A DNA stretch of 64,000 bases from Perilla frutescens. Taxonomy: Eukaryota; Streptophyta; Magnoliopsida; Lamiales; Lamiaceae. The notes below the pieces were generated by a model. It was not told the DNA's origin. It saw only the letters and a program-made list of their open reading frames with translations, and ran no database searches. The number at the start of each line of letters is the position of its first letter. Within the stretch, counting starts at the first letter, position 1. Below are positions 50,096 through 61,062 of the stretch, in pieces. Where the stretch lies: NCBI GenBank assembly GCA_026008535.1, contig BRKX01000009.1, positions 34,361,001-34,425,000 of the forward strand, read 5' to 3'. Position numbers and translations under genes: made by a program.

Positions 50096-50313
50096 GAAAG
50101 AAGGAAAAAAAAGAGGTAGAATAAAATTCCCCCTAATCTTAAGTGCTCAGAATGCCCAGAGTAAGGAAATATTCATTGTCTGAACAGGGCACAAGATGGT
50201 AGCCAATTAAGAAAAAATGGGGGGTCTGTACAGAAATAAAGTCCGACCTTACATGAAATGCCCACTGTAACCTAAAAAAGCCCTATTGATACTCATGCAT
50301 CCGTGATTTCTGG
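49541..50313 (+). other. Non-coding 3' internal part of the deleted element
   Basis: It contains a 25-bp direct duplication TTTTGCTGAGCCACCATGAT-type (49799-49848), a purine-rich stretch with an (AAT)n microsatellite (50044-50093) and GAAAAAATGGGGGG near 50212. No integrase-like frame is present. Confidence 0.6.
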
Positions 50314-51025
50314 AAATGGTTTAAGTATGAAACTAAACTCGTGAGGCCGAAATGGGCATAGTAATGCATGATAGGTTTCTGTTGATTCTTGAGCTTATTC
50401 CACGTGAGTGTGTGTCTGAAATGCTCAATGTGGTTGATCACTCGTTAGGCGTAGAGGACACACCAATATTATTTGAATTAGCAAATGGTGACTGTGTGTT
50501 GGTTCATATAGTAATAAGGGAATTGATGGGTTGTTGTGGGCACACGAGGAATCGGTAAAACACAATAAACTTGGGTTCATCTAGGGCACACTACTGTCTA
50601 TTCATTCACATCTCTTTGGAAAACCAGGGGTGGGTGATAGGTTAGGGGGTTTAATGGACGATGAATCACTTTTAAGTCTATAATGTAAGGATGAATAAGG
50701 AGACGCAGAGAGGAATCCAGTCTCCATTACTGGGTGATTTATCATGTATGAAAATCAGTGTGCCCATGATCGAGTTGTTAATATTTAAACCAAATTCTAG
50801 TTCAAATACCAGAATCCATTTTTATTTGATATTTTCTTTAAGTGTTCTTTTGCAAATTTAGTTTCCAGTAAAGTGACAACAAACCAACCCCCTTTTGTGA
50901 TTGGTTACTCGAAGGTGAAATCACAACAGCTCTCTGTGGGATCGATCCGTACTCATGAGCTAGCTACGCTCGCTGTGGGCACAGGAGTTACAAATATATT
51001 TTGAGCGTGAAACGATCGCGCGTCA
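50314..51025 (+). repeat. 3' LTR, 5'-truncated
   Basis: The segment corresponds to the last 707 bp of the 5' LTR; the first about 860 bp are missing. The junction lies next to a TTCTGG shared with the 5' LTR, suggesting a microhomology-mediated deletion. Confidence 0.9.
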
Positions 51026-51266
51026 GTCGTATAATCATACCAAAGAAAATGTGACTGTCACTATTTGCATATTTGATGCCCAAAGCCACTAGGGACGTGT
51101 ACCTACCTGAATAGTTAGAATTTATATTGTTTGTGTTTCGATTTTGGTTAAATATTTGAAAAATTCTTATTTGATGTAAATTTAATTTAAGTTCTAAAAT
51201 ATAATTATAGTAACTTAAATAATTTATTCAATTGATAAATTTATACACATTAAAATTTTTTTTTTG

Positions 51267-51527
51267 GGTAAAACGCATCAAACCCCCTCCTCATACATTC
51301 GAAATGTTGCATGAAATCCCTGAATTTTTTAAATTACACTAAATCTACTTATGTTCTTAAAAAATATATACAAATTCCCTTTTTCGAAGTTTGGACAAAA
51401 TTACCCTCGTATAGTTAATCTTTCACACTTCAATTTTGTTTGAGGGATTCCAAGCAAAACTTTTTGAAAAGGGTAAGTTATGCATATTTCTTAAAAAACG
51501 CAAGGGGATTATTTGATACAATGTACC
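51267..51527. mobile_element. Possible MITE with short imperfect inverted ends
   Basis: The left end GGTAAAACGCATCAAACCCC and the right end (inverted) GGTACATTGTATCAAATAAT share GGTA, ATCAAA and a CCCC block. The body is 261 bp, non-coding, just upstream of the DnaJ gene. Confidence 0.35.
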
Positions 51528-51686
51528 TTAATTTTTTTGTAAACCTAGTAGACTGCTCCGAAACTAGAAAGTTTGGACTAAAAATTTTCAATCGGAAAAA
51601 AATCTATACCAGTTCGACGCAATAATTTGATATGATCGATTCGAAATCGAACGGGCTGGTCCGATATTTTTTTTTGGACTAAAAAA

Positions 51687-51704
51687 GCCCAAAAGCTTAG
51701 GGTT
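51687..51704 (+). promoter_or_regulatory. GCCCAA / telo-box promoter motif of the DnaJ gene
   Basis: GCCCAAAAGCTTAGGGTT combines a GCCCA element with an AGGGTT telo-box. The pair is common just upstream of plant housekeeping and growth-related genes. A CT-rich leader with TCTCTC and CGTCGTCGTCG follows at 51730-51840. Confidence 0.45.
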
Positions 51705-52854
51705 AATGTAGTCGAGCACCACTCTTACGCCGCCCCTTCCCTCGCAAACATGCGTAATCTACCGCCTACTTCTAGACCTTCTCTCTCTAGCCTCGTCTGT
51801 TGCCTCCTCTCTCCTTCTTCGTCGTCGTCGTCTGAATGATCTGAGATTGTCTACATTCCCTCACTCACAAGTGTGTGTTTGTGTCTATTCTCGACCTTTT
51901 CTGCTAAAAAATTGTTAGATTTCTTGTTAGGGCTCGATCTGCATCCTCTCTTCTCTACAGTGGCGTTGAAGCAGCTCAAATCATGTGATACACCTACCCA
52001 AGATTGTAGATTTCGATTTCTTCTACAAGTTCATTGGTACGGCTGTTTTTGACTCTTTTGGCGGAAATTATCCCTTATGTCTAACATTGTGTTCCTTATC
52101 AATCAACTAATATTTGTGGTGGCTAGATGAATGTTATTAGGAGTTGGATTTAACATTTTTGCCATACATTTCCTCTAATCTTTTGTTTTTTGCCTATTAT
52201 TTTAGGTGTATGTGTGGAGAAATCAGAACTGATTCATTCATATGAGCGCTTTGGGGCTATTTAGTTTCACAACGGCCTATTTTCCTTGCGTAAGTGACTT
52301 TACATTTGAAGAAACTCTGTATGCACTCCTCCATTTTCCATTTTAATACTCCATTTTTCTAATTTAATACTGTAGTAAGGGCTTCTGAAGCGTAAATAAA
52401 CTATTATAGATGTTGTGGTATATTTCTTATCACTTGGTATGTCTTACATGTGGTATGTATTATATATGTAATAAGTGATGCAAGGCCCAAAACTCAAGCA
52501 AACAGATCACAAAACCTGGAGAGATAAGTGTGAGTTAGTCTTTGAATTTTGAAAAAGAGATGCTTCTTTGCAGCCACATCATTGTTTTTGTAATCTTAAC
52601 TGTTGATAAATTGACTTTTCTGGGTGGGAACTCATGCTGAAGGATACTGTTGCACTGGTTTTCTTTTTAATATATAGTAATAGGTAATAGATGTAATTGA
52701 TTTATGAGATTAGAAAGTTAGTTACTTTGAAATTTTAGTAGTTTTCTTGGATAAATTGATAGCTGAGGTTTCTGCAGCAAAGGACAATTGACAATCTACA
52801 TGTTTGGTTAACTTAGGTAGCCCATTGTGGAATTTGGGTAGTTACAAATTTTTG

Positions 52855-55356
52855 ATGGAGTGCAATAAAGATGAGGCGGCAAGGGCCAAGGAAATTGCTG
52901 AAAAGAAGATGCAAAGTACTGACTTCGAGGGTGCCCGAAAGTTTGCTTTGAAAGCAAAAAACCTCTACCCTGAACTTGAAAATATTACCCAGATGCTGAG
53001 CATCTGTGATGTGCACTGCTCAGCTCAGAGAAGGCTTCTAGGATCTGAAAAGGATTGGTATGGAATCCTTCAAGTTGAAAAGTTGGCTGATGAGTCAACA
53101 GTCAAGAAGCAATATCGCCGGCTAGCACTTATTCTCCATCCTGATAAGAATCGATTTCCTGGTGCTGAGGGGGCTTTTAAGTTGATTTCTGAAGCAAATG
53201 CGTTACTTTCAGACCAGGCAAAGAAAGTTGCATATGACAATAAAATTAGGGTTTTGTCAAGATCTGCTGCAGCAAACTCTCCAAATCTACACATCAACAG
53301 AAGTCCTCAGTTTAATAAGCAATACAGTACCCAAAACAACAACATTTCTAATGGTTTTAGTGGCCTGTATCAACAAGCTACTCAGTTGCCTTCCTTCTGG
53401 ACATGTTGCCCTTTCTGCAGCACAAACTTCCAGTATCTAAGACAATATGTCAACAAATCTCTGGTGTGCCAGAAATGCACCAAGGGTTTTGTTGCATATG
53501 AAGTGAGTGCTCAAGGTGTTCCCAAAGCGTCCAAGTTGGGTCACCAAGGTGCTCAGAATGTGCCATCAAAACCCGACATGCGCCAACAAGCTGTTTTTCA
53601 AGAGAAAGTTGTCACTAATCAGGAAAATTCTGGTAAGCAAAATGCCAAAGTACCTTCGACATCACATACTGGATCACAAGGGACTGCCAACAGGAAAACT
53701 GTTCAACCACAACCAGGTATGCAGAAAGGATGTGGTTCTGAAAGTATCAAGGTAGCAGGTGGTGCTAAGAATTTGAAGACCAAAGAGACAGCTAACCGCA
53801 AGGCCAGTTCCTTGCATGGTGAAAAGGAAGACATACCATCAAATGGTGATGCATTTCATAGAGAACCAAGAAATGCAAGAAGCAAAAACCAGAAGAGAAA
53901 GAGGAAGTTTGTGTTGGGATCTGGTGACAGTTCTGAAAGTGAGCAGGAAGATCTGACTGAGCAAGAGAATCTTGATGATGCTGCAACTGATCTGGAGTCT
54001 GAATTTATTGATGCGCAATTTGCACGAAGATCATCACGGAGAAGGCAGAATGTATCTTACAAGGAAACTGATGAAGACGATCATGCTAAGCCTCTCAAGA
54101 GAGCACAAACAACCAAAGAGGCAGATGGCAAGGAGCAGAAGGATGTTGTTGACAATGAAGACTCAAAGCATGGCAATCAAAACAGTTTCCCTACAGCTCC
54201 TCCAGGTTCTTCTAAGTTTGAAAACAAAGAAATGGAAGCTGCTCACCCTGAAGAAAGCTTAAAGAACAAGAATGAGGGCTGTGAAAAAGAAGGTGAGATG
54301 GGAGGAGTAACTGGTGGTAAGTCCAGTGCTGCTGCTGATACAGTTGAAGTCGAAAGTGATTCCGACCTAGATTTGTCTTTCAGTACAGATTCAGATGCAG
54401 GCTGTTTTGAGTGCCCGGATCCAGAATTTAGTGATTTCGATAAATTGCGTGATGAAAGCCTTTTTCATGTGAATCAGTACTGGGCATGTTATGATACATT
54501 GGATGGCATGCCGAGGTTTTATGCTAAGGTGACTAAGGTACATCCTTCTCCATTTGAATTGCAGATCAAATGGCTAGAAGCTGTTCCTATAAATGATGCT
54601 TTTGAGGATTGGGTACATAAGGAATTACCTGTTGGTTGTGGAAATTTTAAGCTTGGAGAACCTGACAAAATATTAGGATGCTTGACACTCTCTCATCAAG
54701 TGCATTGTGAAAGGGGCAAGAAGAAAAATTCTTTCATCATATACCCCAGACAAGGGGAAATTTGGGCTCTTTTCAGAGACTGGGATGTCAGCTGGAGTTC
54801 CAAGCCAAAGAATCATAAGGAATTCAGCTATGAAATTGTAGAGGTGCTTTCGGATTTCTCGACAGGTGTTGGCATACAAGTTGGTTACTTGGATAAGGTT
54901 ACTGGATTTGTGTCCCTTTTCCAGAAGGCTAGCCCCAGTGAGACCAGTTCATTTGTAATAGGACCAACGGAGCTGTACAAGTTTTCTCACTGTGTTCCCA
55001 GTTTCAAAATGACCGGCACTGAAAGAGATGGAGTGCCAAAAGGTTCCTTTGAACTTGATCCTGCTTCCCTACCTCTGAATCATGATCACCTGTATTTCCC
55101 TAGTAAAGAAAATATTGGATCTAGAAATAAGGATCCTACAGTTAGTAGTGCCCTGCCGAAATATGCTGAGGGCAAGGGTAAATCTGTGGCATCAGGTGGT
55201 ACCTCTACTCCACATAAGATTGTGGATTTGGAAGGCACTGGAGGTGATGCCACCAAATTCCGCCGATCTCCTCGAGGAGTGAATGTCATTAGGCAAAACA
55301 CAAATTGGTGTAATCGTGTAGTCCCCCCAACCACATCTGTTCACCAAGACTGGTAA
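52855..55356 (+). CDS. DnaJ-domain protein with DUF3444 (J-protein cochaperone)
   Basis: The protein is 833 residues, encoded by a single exon. The first in-frame ATG is 52855 (MECNKDEAARAKEIAEKKM); the open frame extends further upstream without an ATG. The N-terminal helical region (about 1-60) is typical of the family. The J domain spans about 67-129 with the Hsp70-stimulating HPD motif at residues 95-97. A zinc-ribbon-like pair follows: C184/C185-x2-C188 and C205-x2-C208. A long Lys/Ser/Glu-rich linker has a basic QKRKRK near 346-351 that could be a nuclear signal. DUF3444 spans about 524-742. Family members are thought to help Hsp70; the client is unknown. GT-AG signals suggest two introns in the 5' leader (52037-52205 and 52290-52777). 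A GTAAG overlaps the stop, so a 3' UTR or extension intron is possible. Confidence 0.92.
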   Translation: MECNKDEAARAKEIAEKKMQSTDFEGARKFALKAKNLYPELENITQMLSICDVHCSAQRRLLGSEKDWYGILQVEKLADESTVKKQYRRLALILHPDKNRFPGAEGAFKLISEANALLSDQAKKVAYDNKIRVLSRSAAANSPNLHINRSPQFNKQYSTQNNNISNGFSGLYQQATQLPSFWTCCPFCSTNFQYLRQYVNKSLVCQKCTKGFVAYEVSAQGVPKASKLGHQGAQNVPSKPDMRQQAVFQEKVVTNQENSGKQNAKVPSTSHTGSQGTANRKTVQPQPGMQKGCGSESIKVAGGAKNLKTKETANRKASSLHGEKEDIPSNGDAFHREPRNARSKNQKRKRKFVLGSGDSSESEQEDLTEQENLDDAATDLESEFIDAQFARRSSRRRQNVSYKETDEDDHAKPLKRAQTTKEADGKEQKDVVDNEDSKHGNQNSFPTAPPGSSKFENKEMEAAHPEESLKNKNEGCEKEGEMGGVTGGKSSAAADTVEVESDSDLDLSFSTDSDAGCFECPDPEFSDFDKLRDESLFHVNQYWACYDTLDGMPRFYAKVTKVHPSPFELQIKWLEAVPINDAFEDWVHKELPVGCGNFKLGEPDKILGCLTLSHQVHCERGKKKNSFIIYPRQGEIWALFRDWDVSWSSKPKNHKEFSYEIVEVLSDFSTGVGIQVGYLDKVTGFVSLFQKASPSETSSFVIGPTELYKFSHCVPSFKMTGTERDGVPKGSFELDPASLPLNHDHLYFPSKENIGSRNKDPTVSSALPKYAEGKGKSVASGGTSTPHKIVDLEGTGGDATKFRRSPRGVNVIRQNTNWCNRVVPPTTSVHQDW

Positions 55357-57060
55357 GATGGATTTTGTGTTTTTCTGTCACACTAACAAATGTGACTTTG
55401 GCAAACAAATGTTAGGCTCTCTTGACTATTTTGGCTACACTATGAACAATTTTCAGACATTTTGGAATCTTGTTCCCTTCTTGAGGTTTACAAGCCTGGT
55501 GATCTCCTTCTGAAGTATCTTCTACGGTCTGTACAGAATTTTTGGCTAGTGCATCATCCGAGGAGGCGAAGGTTAAGGAGTACTGCTACATATTTTTATG
55601 TTCAAATCCGGGGTTCGAGCTTACTGGTGAAAACGCAATCTTCTGAGTGGGGGTGAGGGGGGTTTGGGACCTATTTCAAGCTTCTGTTTCTGGGGGTATT
55701 TTGGTATTTACTGTTTATAGGAAGAAGTTGATGCCTGCAAAGTTAGGAGGTCCATGCTATGTTATTGCTAAGATTCATTTACCCTCTAACTAGATCAATA
55801 GACTTATTAACCTTGTAGTTGCAGCTGTTCTAACACAAGACGACCCTTCTTTGTTTATACCTTCCATTTAATTGAAGGGCCATGTCTCTAATTTCTATGC
55901 ATTTGCATGACTTAATTTTGGAGCACGTATTTTAGTACATAGGATCACCCATTAACTGGTATTTTTGGTCCTGAACCATAAAAATTATGCCAACTCTTTT
56001 GCCACTTCTTAGCACAATGAAATCTAATTCTTGTTACTGAAGGAAAATTGTTATAACTGGTATTGCATAGGTACTTTGCCTTCGAGATATGATGAATGTA
56101 GAATTAATGAGTTTTATCCATTTAGGGCCCGATAGGAAAGCTTTTCATTTTTAAAATTATTGATTAACGTTAAGTACTCCAGAATTAGACTTTAACCATA
56201 TTTATGTTTCATGTTCTTAAAAAAGTGACCAAAATAAATATATGTTTGTTATTAGGTTGATTTATAGGTAAAAACGTTCATATAACAGACTTTCTCGAAA
56301 TAACTCTTTCTTTATGCAATTGTAAATGGTAAACAAATCTGCAAATGATCAATAAATTGATATGCATTTATTAAATGTAGCAAAGGTCCTAGTGGTAAAC
56401 CTCCAATTAGATATAAAACCAGTCCAGTATAAAATATTCAAATTAAATCCGTAGATTTAGCAGATGCTTAGATTTCCGGTAACAGGTTAAAAATTAATTT
56501 GGTATCAGATGTTGATTTTTCATTCTGTAATTACACTTAATTTCCCAACATTTCCAACTACTACTACTACTAATAATAATAATATATTTAATAGTAATTT
56601 ATACCCAATGTTTTATTTGCAATAATTGTACTCCTATATTTTTTAGGCAACTGAAAGTGAGTCTCGTGTTCCGGCATGGTGACTTAGCTTCGGCTTATGT
56701 GTAATCGTGTTTTTTTTTCTTGTTCGTATGTTCTCCGACGTGATAACTCCATTTTTCAGTTGCTGGTAAAGTTGACATTAAGTATAAGTTGAAGTACTAT
56801 TATTATAAATTCCAAATATTACAGCATTAAGTGTAATTTACCCTTTATATGTTTCTAAAAAATCAATACATCTCGTAAATTGAATTTGAAATACTGAAAA
56901 TTGGAAATTATATTTGGAAATAAAACCACGCCCTCTTAAAATTCAGAGCATTTTTGAAATTTCATCAAAAGTTTAGTTAAGTAGCTAATATTCTTGCATC
57001 GCCAATTCTCCTGTACAACATGGTGTATGGGTCAGACGACCTGCTCCGACCCGATCCGAT
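55357..57060. other. 3' flank of the DnaJ gene and AT-rich spacer
   Basis: The transcript 3' end is probably in the first few hundred bases. A TTTTCAG near 55458 could be a 3' acceptor. A short (CTA)n(AAT)n run occurs near 56565-56585. No other gene was found. Confidence 0.45.
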
Positions 57061-57068
57061 CCGTTTTT

Positions 57069-57390
57069 GACCCGCCCAAAAAAAATAAATAAAAAAATTC
57101 ATCATCCATAGTACCAATTCGAAGATTAAATGGTACCATTTCGTGTTTTTTGGGGGTGTTTTTAGGAGTTTATTTTGTATTTTTTTAGATTTTTAGGGGT
57201 ATTTCTTAGGGTTTTTTGGGGGTGTTTTTGACCCGCCCAAAAAAAAATAAATAAAAAAATTCATCATCCATAGTACCAATTCGAAGATTAAATGGTACCA
57301 TTTCGTGTTTTTTTGGGATGTTTTTAGGAGTTTATTTTGTATTTTTTTAGATTTTTAGGGGTATTTCTTAGGGTTTTTTGGGGATGTTTT
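57069..57390. repeat. Tandem duplication of 161 bp, TTTTTAGGGG-rich
   Basis: GACCCGCCCAAAAAAAATAA, CATCATCCATAGTACCAATT and a TTTTTAGG.GTTTATTTTG tract occur at 57069 and again at 57230. Shorter TTTTTAGGGGTTTATTTTG repeats continue to about 57500, ending in a run of ten G. Confidence 0.85.
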
Positions 57391-57540
57391 TAGGGGTTTA
57401 TTTTGTTTTTTTAGGATTTTTTGGGGGGTGTTTTTAGGGGTTTATTTTGTATTTTTTTATGATTTTTGGGGTTTTTTTTAGAGGTTTATTTTGTATTTTT
57501 ATGATTTGGGGGGGGGGGGTTAGGGATTTATTTGTGTTTT

Positions 57541-57655
57541 TTTTAAGAAAAAAAATAAAGAAAAACAGAAAAAGAAAATAAGAAAAAAAAATGCAAAAAC
57601 CGTAAAAAAACAGAAAAAGAAACACAGGAAAAAGAAGAAGAAAAAAAAAAAAACG
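57541..57655. repeat. Purine-rich (A/G) tract
   Basis: About 115 bases of almost pure A and G follow directly on the T/G-rich tract, giving an abrupt strand switch in composition. The long minus-strand frames here (57434-57966), rich in Phe, are artefacts. Confidence 0.8.
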
Positions 57656-57974
57656 GGCGCGTGGCTCATACGTGCCCGTCTGATGTGCGGCAGGTGGGGG
57701 GTGGTGCACAGGAGACCACCCCTTCTTGCATACATTACTAATACAAGTTTGAAAAAAAAAACGTCTTTATCCATTGAGGATGTCTCCCATACTGTGCCAT
57801 TAATAAGTTTAATGGGTCGGGTCATTAAACGGGCACAATTTAAGAAAAGGCCCAATAAAAAGAAAATTCTGGCCAGATCAGATGCACGTTTGCGGGGCCA
57901 CGTGCTCCGTGTGTTGTGTACACGCCGGATCTTTTTTTTTTTCAATTTTCCTTTACGATTTCTCATATATTTTT

Positions 57975-58130
57975 TTCCAAAAATATATATATCATAAAAT
58001 AGAATTAGTGAATCTTAAAATTAAAATAAATTAATTTAATATTTTTAATCATGTGACTCACATAGTGCACCCGTCTGGCATTAATGCGTGGATTGTGTAT
58101 TGTACTCGATAATTAATTTATTTGAAACAA
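57975..58130. repeat. Dispersed copy of the 9.75-kb tandem repeat
   Basis: AAATATATATATCATAAAAT, AGAATTAGTGAA and AAAATTAAAATAAATTAATT, then ATTAATGCGTG and ACTCGATAATTAATTT, follow the same order as the units at 9753-10140. Confidence 0.6.
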
Positions 58131-58689
58131 ATATAAACTCTAATTAAGATTTAAATTCTAATTTAAATGTATTGAACATAACTTGGCTGTAATAAACACA
58201 TAACTAAAGTAGCAGGGTGGTATTGTAATATTTTTTCGGGCGTAATTTTATTTTTTTTTCCAGAATGCTATGGACAGATTCCCACCTGTCTGAAAATCTG
58301 ATGGACCTGATTTTGGGTCTCAAAATCTAATGGCAGATTTTGTCTTATCCATTATATTCAATCAAAATTTTATGATTTTTTTCCCCCAAGTAATCAATAA
58401 GCATTGGAGTTTTCCTACAAAATCTAGTCAAGCAATCAATCAGCATGGGCGTATGGGACTTCCACAACTTCCTCGATGCTTAAACAAAGACGAAAAAAAA
58501 AAGACAAAATAATAATTAGATAAAAAAAACAAATAAATTAATGAAAGAAAGGAATGGGGATTAAAGCCTCCTATCTAGATTCTCGGAATGATCCCTGCTC
58601 GTTCCATGGATAAGGTTTGGAAGATTCCCACTTGTTCCATAAATAAGGTTAGGACTGAACAGAATCATTCATGAGCTATTCAGAGCTCA

Positions 58690-59090
58690 GTTCGAAAAAA
58701 AAAATATTCAAAATTTATTCATTTTCTAAATGAGTCGGGCTTAAACAGAGTAATATTCGATTCGGTCAGCTCACGAACATGCTCGAGCTCAAGTTTAATC
58801 GAAAATGCTTGTGAACATATTCATGAATGTTATAAATATTACTAACGGATAAATTATATCAGTTTTTTTTTTCCGGGTTCGAGCTTGAACATGTAAATTA
58901 AATTAATTTTTTTAGGCATTCGAGTTTGGGGCCTCAATTAGTAAATTGTTGAGCATTTCTCGAACCAAGTTAGAGCCGAATTTGAGCATGATAAAGATTT
59001 GTCAAGCCGAATTTGAATAAGAGAAAAAAAGTTTGAATATTTCTTAACGAACCAAACTCGCACATTAGAGTGCTCAAATTGGTTACATTC
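58690..59090. repeat. Dispersed repeat rich in CTCGAGC/TTCGAGC words
   Basis: Words such as GAGTCGGGCTT, GCTCGAGCTC, TTCGAGCTTGAAC and AAGCCGAATTTGA recur. Similar intergenic sequence is common in plant genomes. No edges or coding were found. Confidence 0.35.
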
Positions 59091-60885
59091 ATTTACAACC
59101 CCAGATAAGATAGTTTTCTTTTTCCATTTTTTTCTTTATTGCTTTTTATCCGAGTTTGGGAAAAAATGAGTATTAATATTGTTTGAACATAATATTTTTC
59201 CCTTTTACAAATGAACCTTCACAGGTATCCATGAAGGCACATATTAGGTTTTTTTTTTATTGTGAAGAATTTTTTTATATACTAAACTTCTTAACCAATT
59301 TTTAATAAATAAATTTAATCTGATCAAATCACTTACCTCACGATACTACCCAGAATAGAATTTTGTTTTGTATTTAAAAAAATAAACCAGGGCAACTAAT
59401 TTAATCCAAATGTCAAACTTAACACGATATCGTAGATGTTTAATGTAATGAAGTATCTGATATATAATATATTTGATTGAATTGGGGATGTACACTCTTA
59501 CAAATAAATGAATAATAATACCACATAGACAAATTTTACTCAAGGATTTGTTCCTTTTTTCTTATACACGTAGCTCAATGCAAATTGGGTAGTTAGCGTT
59601 GTGAGTTTGAGGTGTAGGATATAAGTCATGTGTGTCCTTTTTGACTTAAAAAAAATTAAGTGAATTAGAACTTGAAGTCTTCAACAAACGTGTTATTATA
59701 GGGAAAGTTGTTTCAATATCTGCACTCTAATATATGCTCTAGTAAAAATTAAAGGTGTTTAGATCGAAGACAAAATGGTAATGTTATATATCCAAACTCT
59801 AATTAATATGCTTTTAATATGACGTGAAATGTTAAAAATTCATATGCTGAAAGGTGGGAAAGAAAGCCAATTACGTGCAAGCTAATAGTTATTTCTTTTT
59901 CCTAAAAAAAATTGTGTTATTTCTCAATATTTAATATAAAGACGCCTATTTGTAGTTTCCTTTATGAGAGAAAATAAATTTTTGATCTTGACTCTTAACA
60001 ATTACTTAAAAAGGACAAAAACCGAATATATATGTGTGCGTGTTGCCATCTTCCGTTTCGTAGATGAGTTATTTTTTCTCAAAGACGATATGTACTATAT
60101 TTTCTCTTTTCATTAATCATTAAATTATCATGTATTTTTTTTAACTATTAATTCTTTTTTTTTATTCACTTTAATAGTCAATCAATTTCAGAGAAATTTA
60201 TACATTTGCAATCTTATGAAAAAAAAAATCAATTTAAAAAATAAGAATTGAATAGAAGGCCCTTAATTTTCCCTTAATTTTTCAACTAATTCACCTATAT
60301 ATAGTAGTATATATATTTATGTGAAGACGTGGAAGGTCCTCGAAACTCTACTACTTTCTTTTGATGGTGAAATGTAAACCGAACATTAGGCATTATTCAG
60401 AAGCCGTTTGGATTTTGGTAGGTTTTATGATTTACTTATTAAAATCATTTCTAAGATAATTAAGATTTTTAAGATTCTTTTAAAAGTATTTTGTATTTTT
60501 CTAAATAATATTTAATTTTCTCTATAAATATAATATTAGTTAAGAAACTTTTAAAAGAAATAAAGCATCTTTAGGTTTGTTATACTTCATTTTTTAGATT
60601 GGGTTATGTCTCTCATCTTTCATATATTAAAACTAAACCTATATACATTAATATATGTATATATATATACATCCTTGATTAATGTTTTAAAATAAGCGAC
60701 CTTTTTTATGAGTACGCAAACAGTAGAAAAATATCTTGTAATTTTAATATTGTTTCAAATATATATTAAATACATTTTGTTAATGTATAATGAGATGGAG
60801 AGTACTGTGTACTAACAAACAGGGGAGTTATAAAGTTTTGGAAGGAAAAGTAGATAATTAATTGTTCATGAGTTAATTACACTCA
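59091..60885. other. AT-rich spacer
   Basis: No coding exon, RNA or clear repeat is supported. The frame at 59346-59543 is judged to be chance. Confidence 0.5.
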
Positions 60886-61062
60886 GAACTGAGCTTCTGA
60901 GTTCATCTCATAATGGGTTTAAATTTTTTTTGTTTGAGTTCGATCTCATAATGGGTTAAAAAAAATTTTTACTCACACATCCGACTTGTGGTATTGAGGA
61001 GATTTGAACTCGTGACCTTTGATCTCCAAGCAATCTCACTCCACCACTAGACCATCCCTACC
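60886..61062 (-). mobile_element. tRNA-derived SINE
   Basis: On the minus strand the head reads TGGTCTAGTGGTGGAGTGAG (A-box) and, about 45 bases later, GAGTTCAAATCTCC (B-box). The body ends with two direct copies of an AACCCATTATGAGAT-type phrase separated by an A-rich stretch. Length fits a short plant SINE. Confidence 0.55.

Larger units (their letters stand above)
44506..51025 (+). mobile_element. Internally deleted Ty3/gypsy retrotransposon with target duplication
   Basis: A 5' LTR (44506-46071), tRNA-Asp primer site, broken gag, protease and reverse transcriptase are followed by a 3' LTR truncated at its 5' side (50314-51025). The termini are TGATAAG and GCGTCA. A perfect 5-bp target duplication GTCGT flanks the element (44501-44505 and 51026-51030). 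RNase H, integrase and the polypurine tract are absent. The lineage resembles that of the first element in the window. Confidence 0.9.

Noticed and set aside
57180..57440. Interstitial telomeric repeat (TTTAGGG)
   Set aside because: The repeats read TTTTTAGGGGTTTATTTTG and similar, not tandem TTTAGGG.
57434..57966. Phe- and Lys-rich open frames on the minus strand
   Set aside because: They are direct translations of homopurine and T/G tracts.
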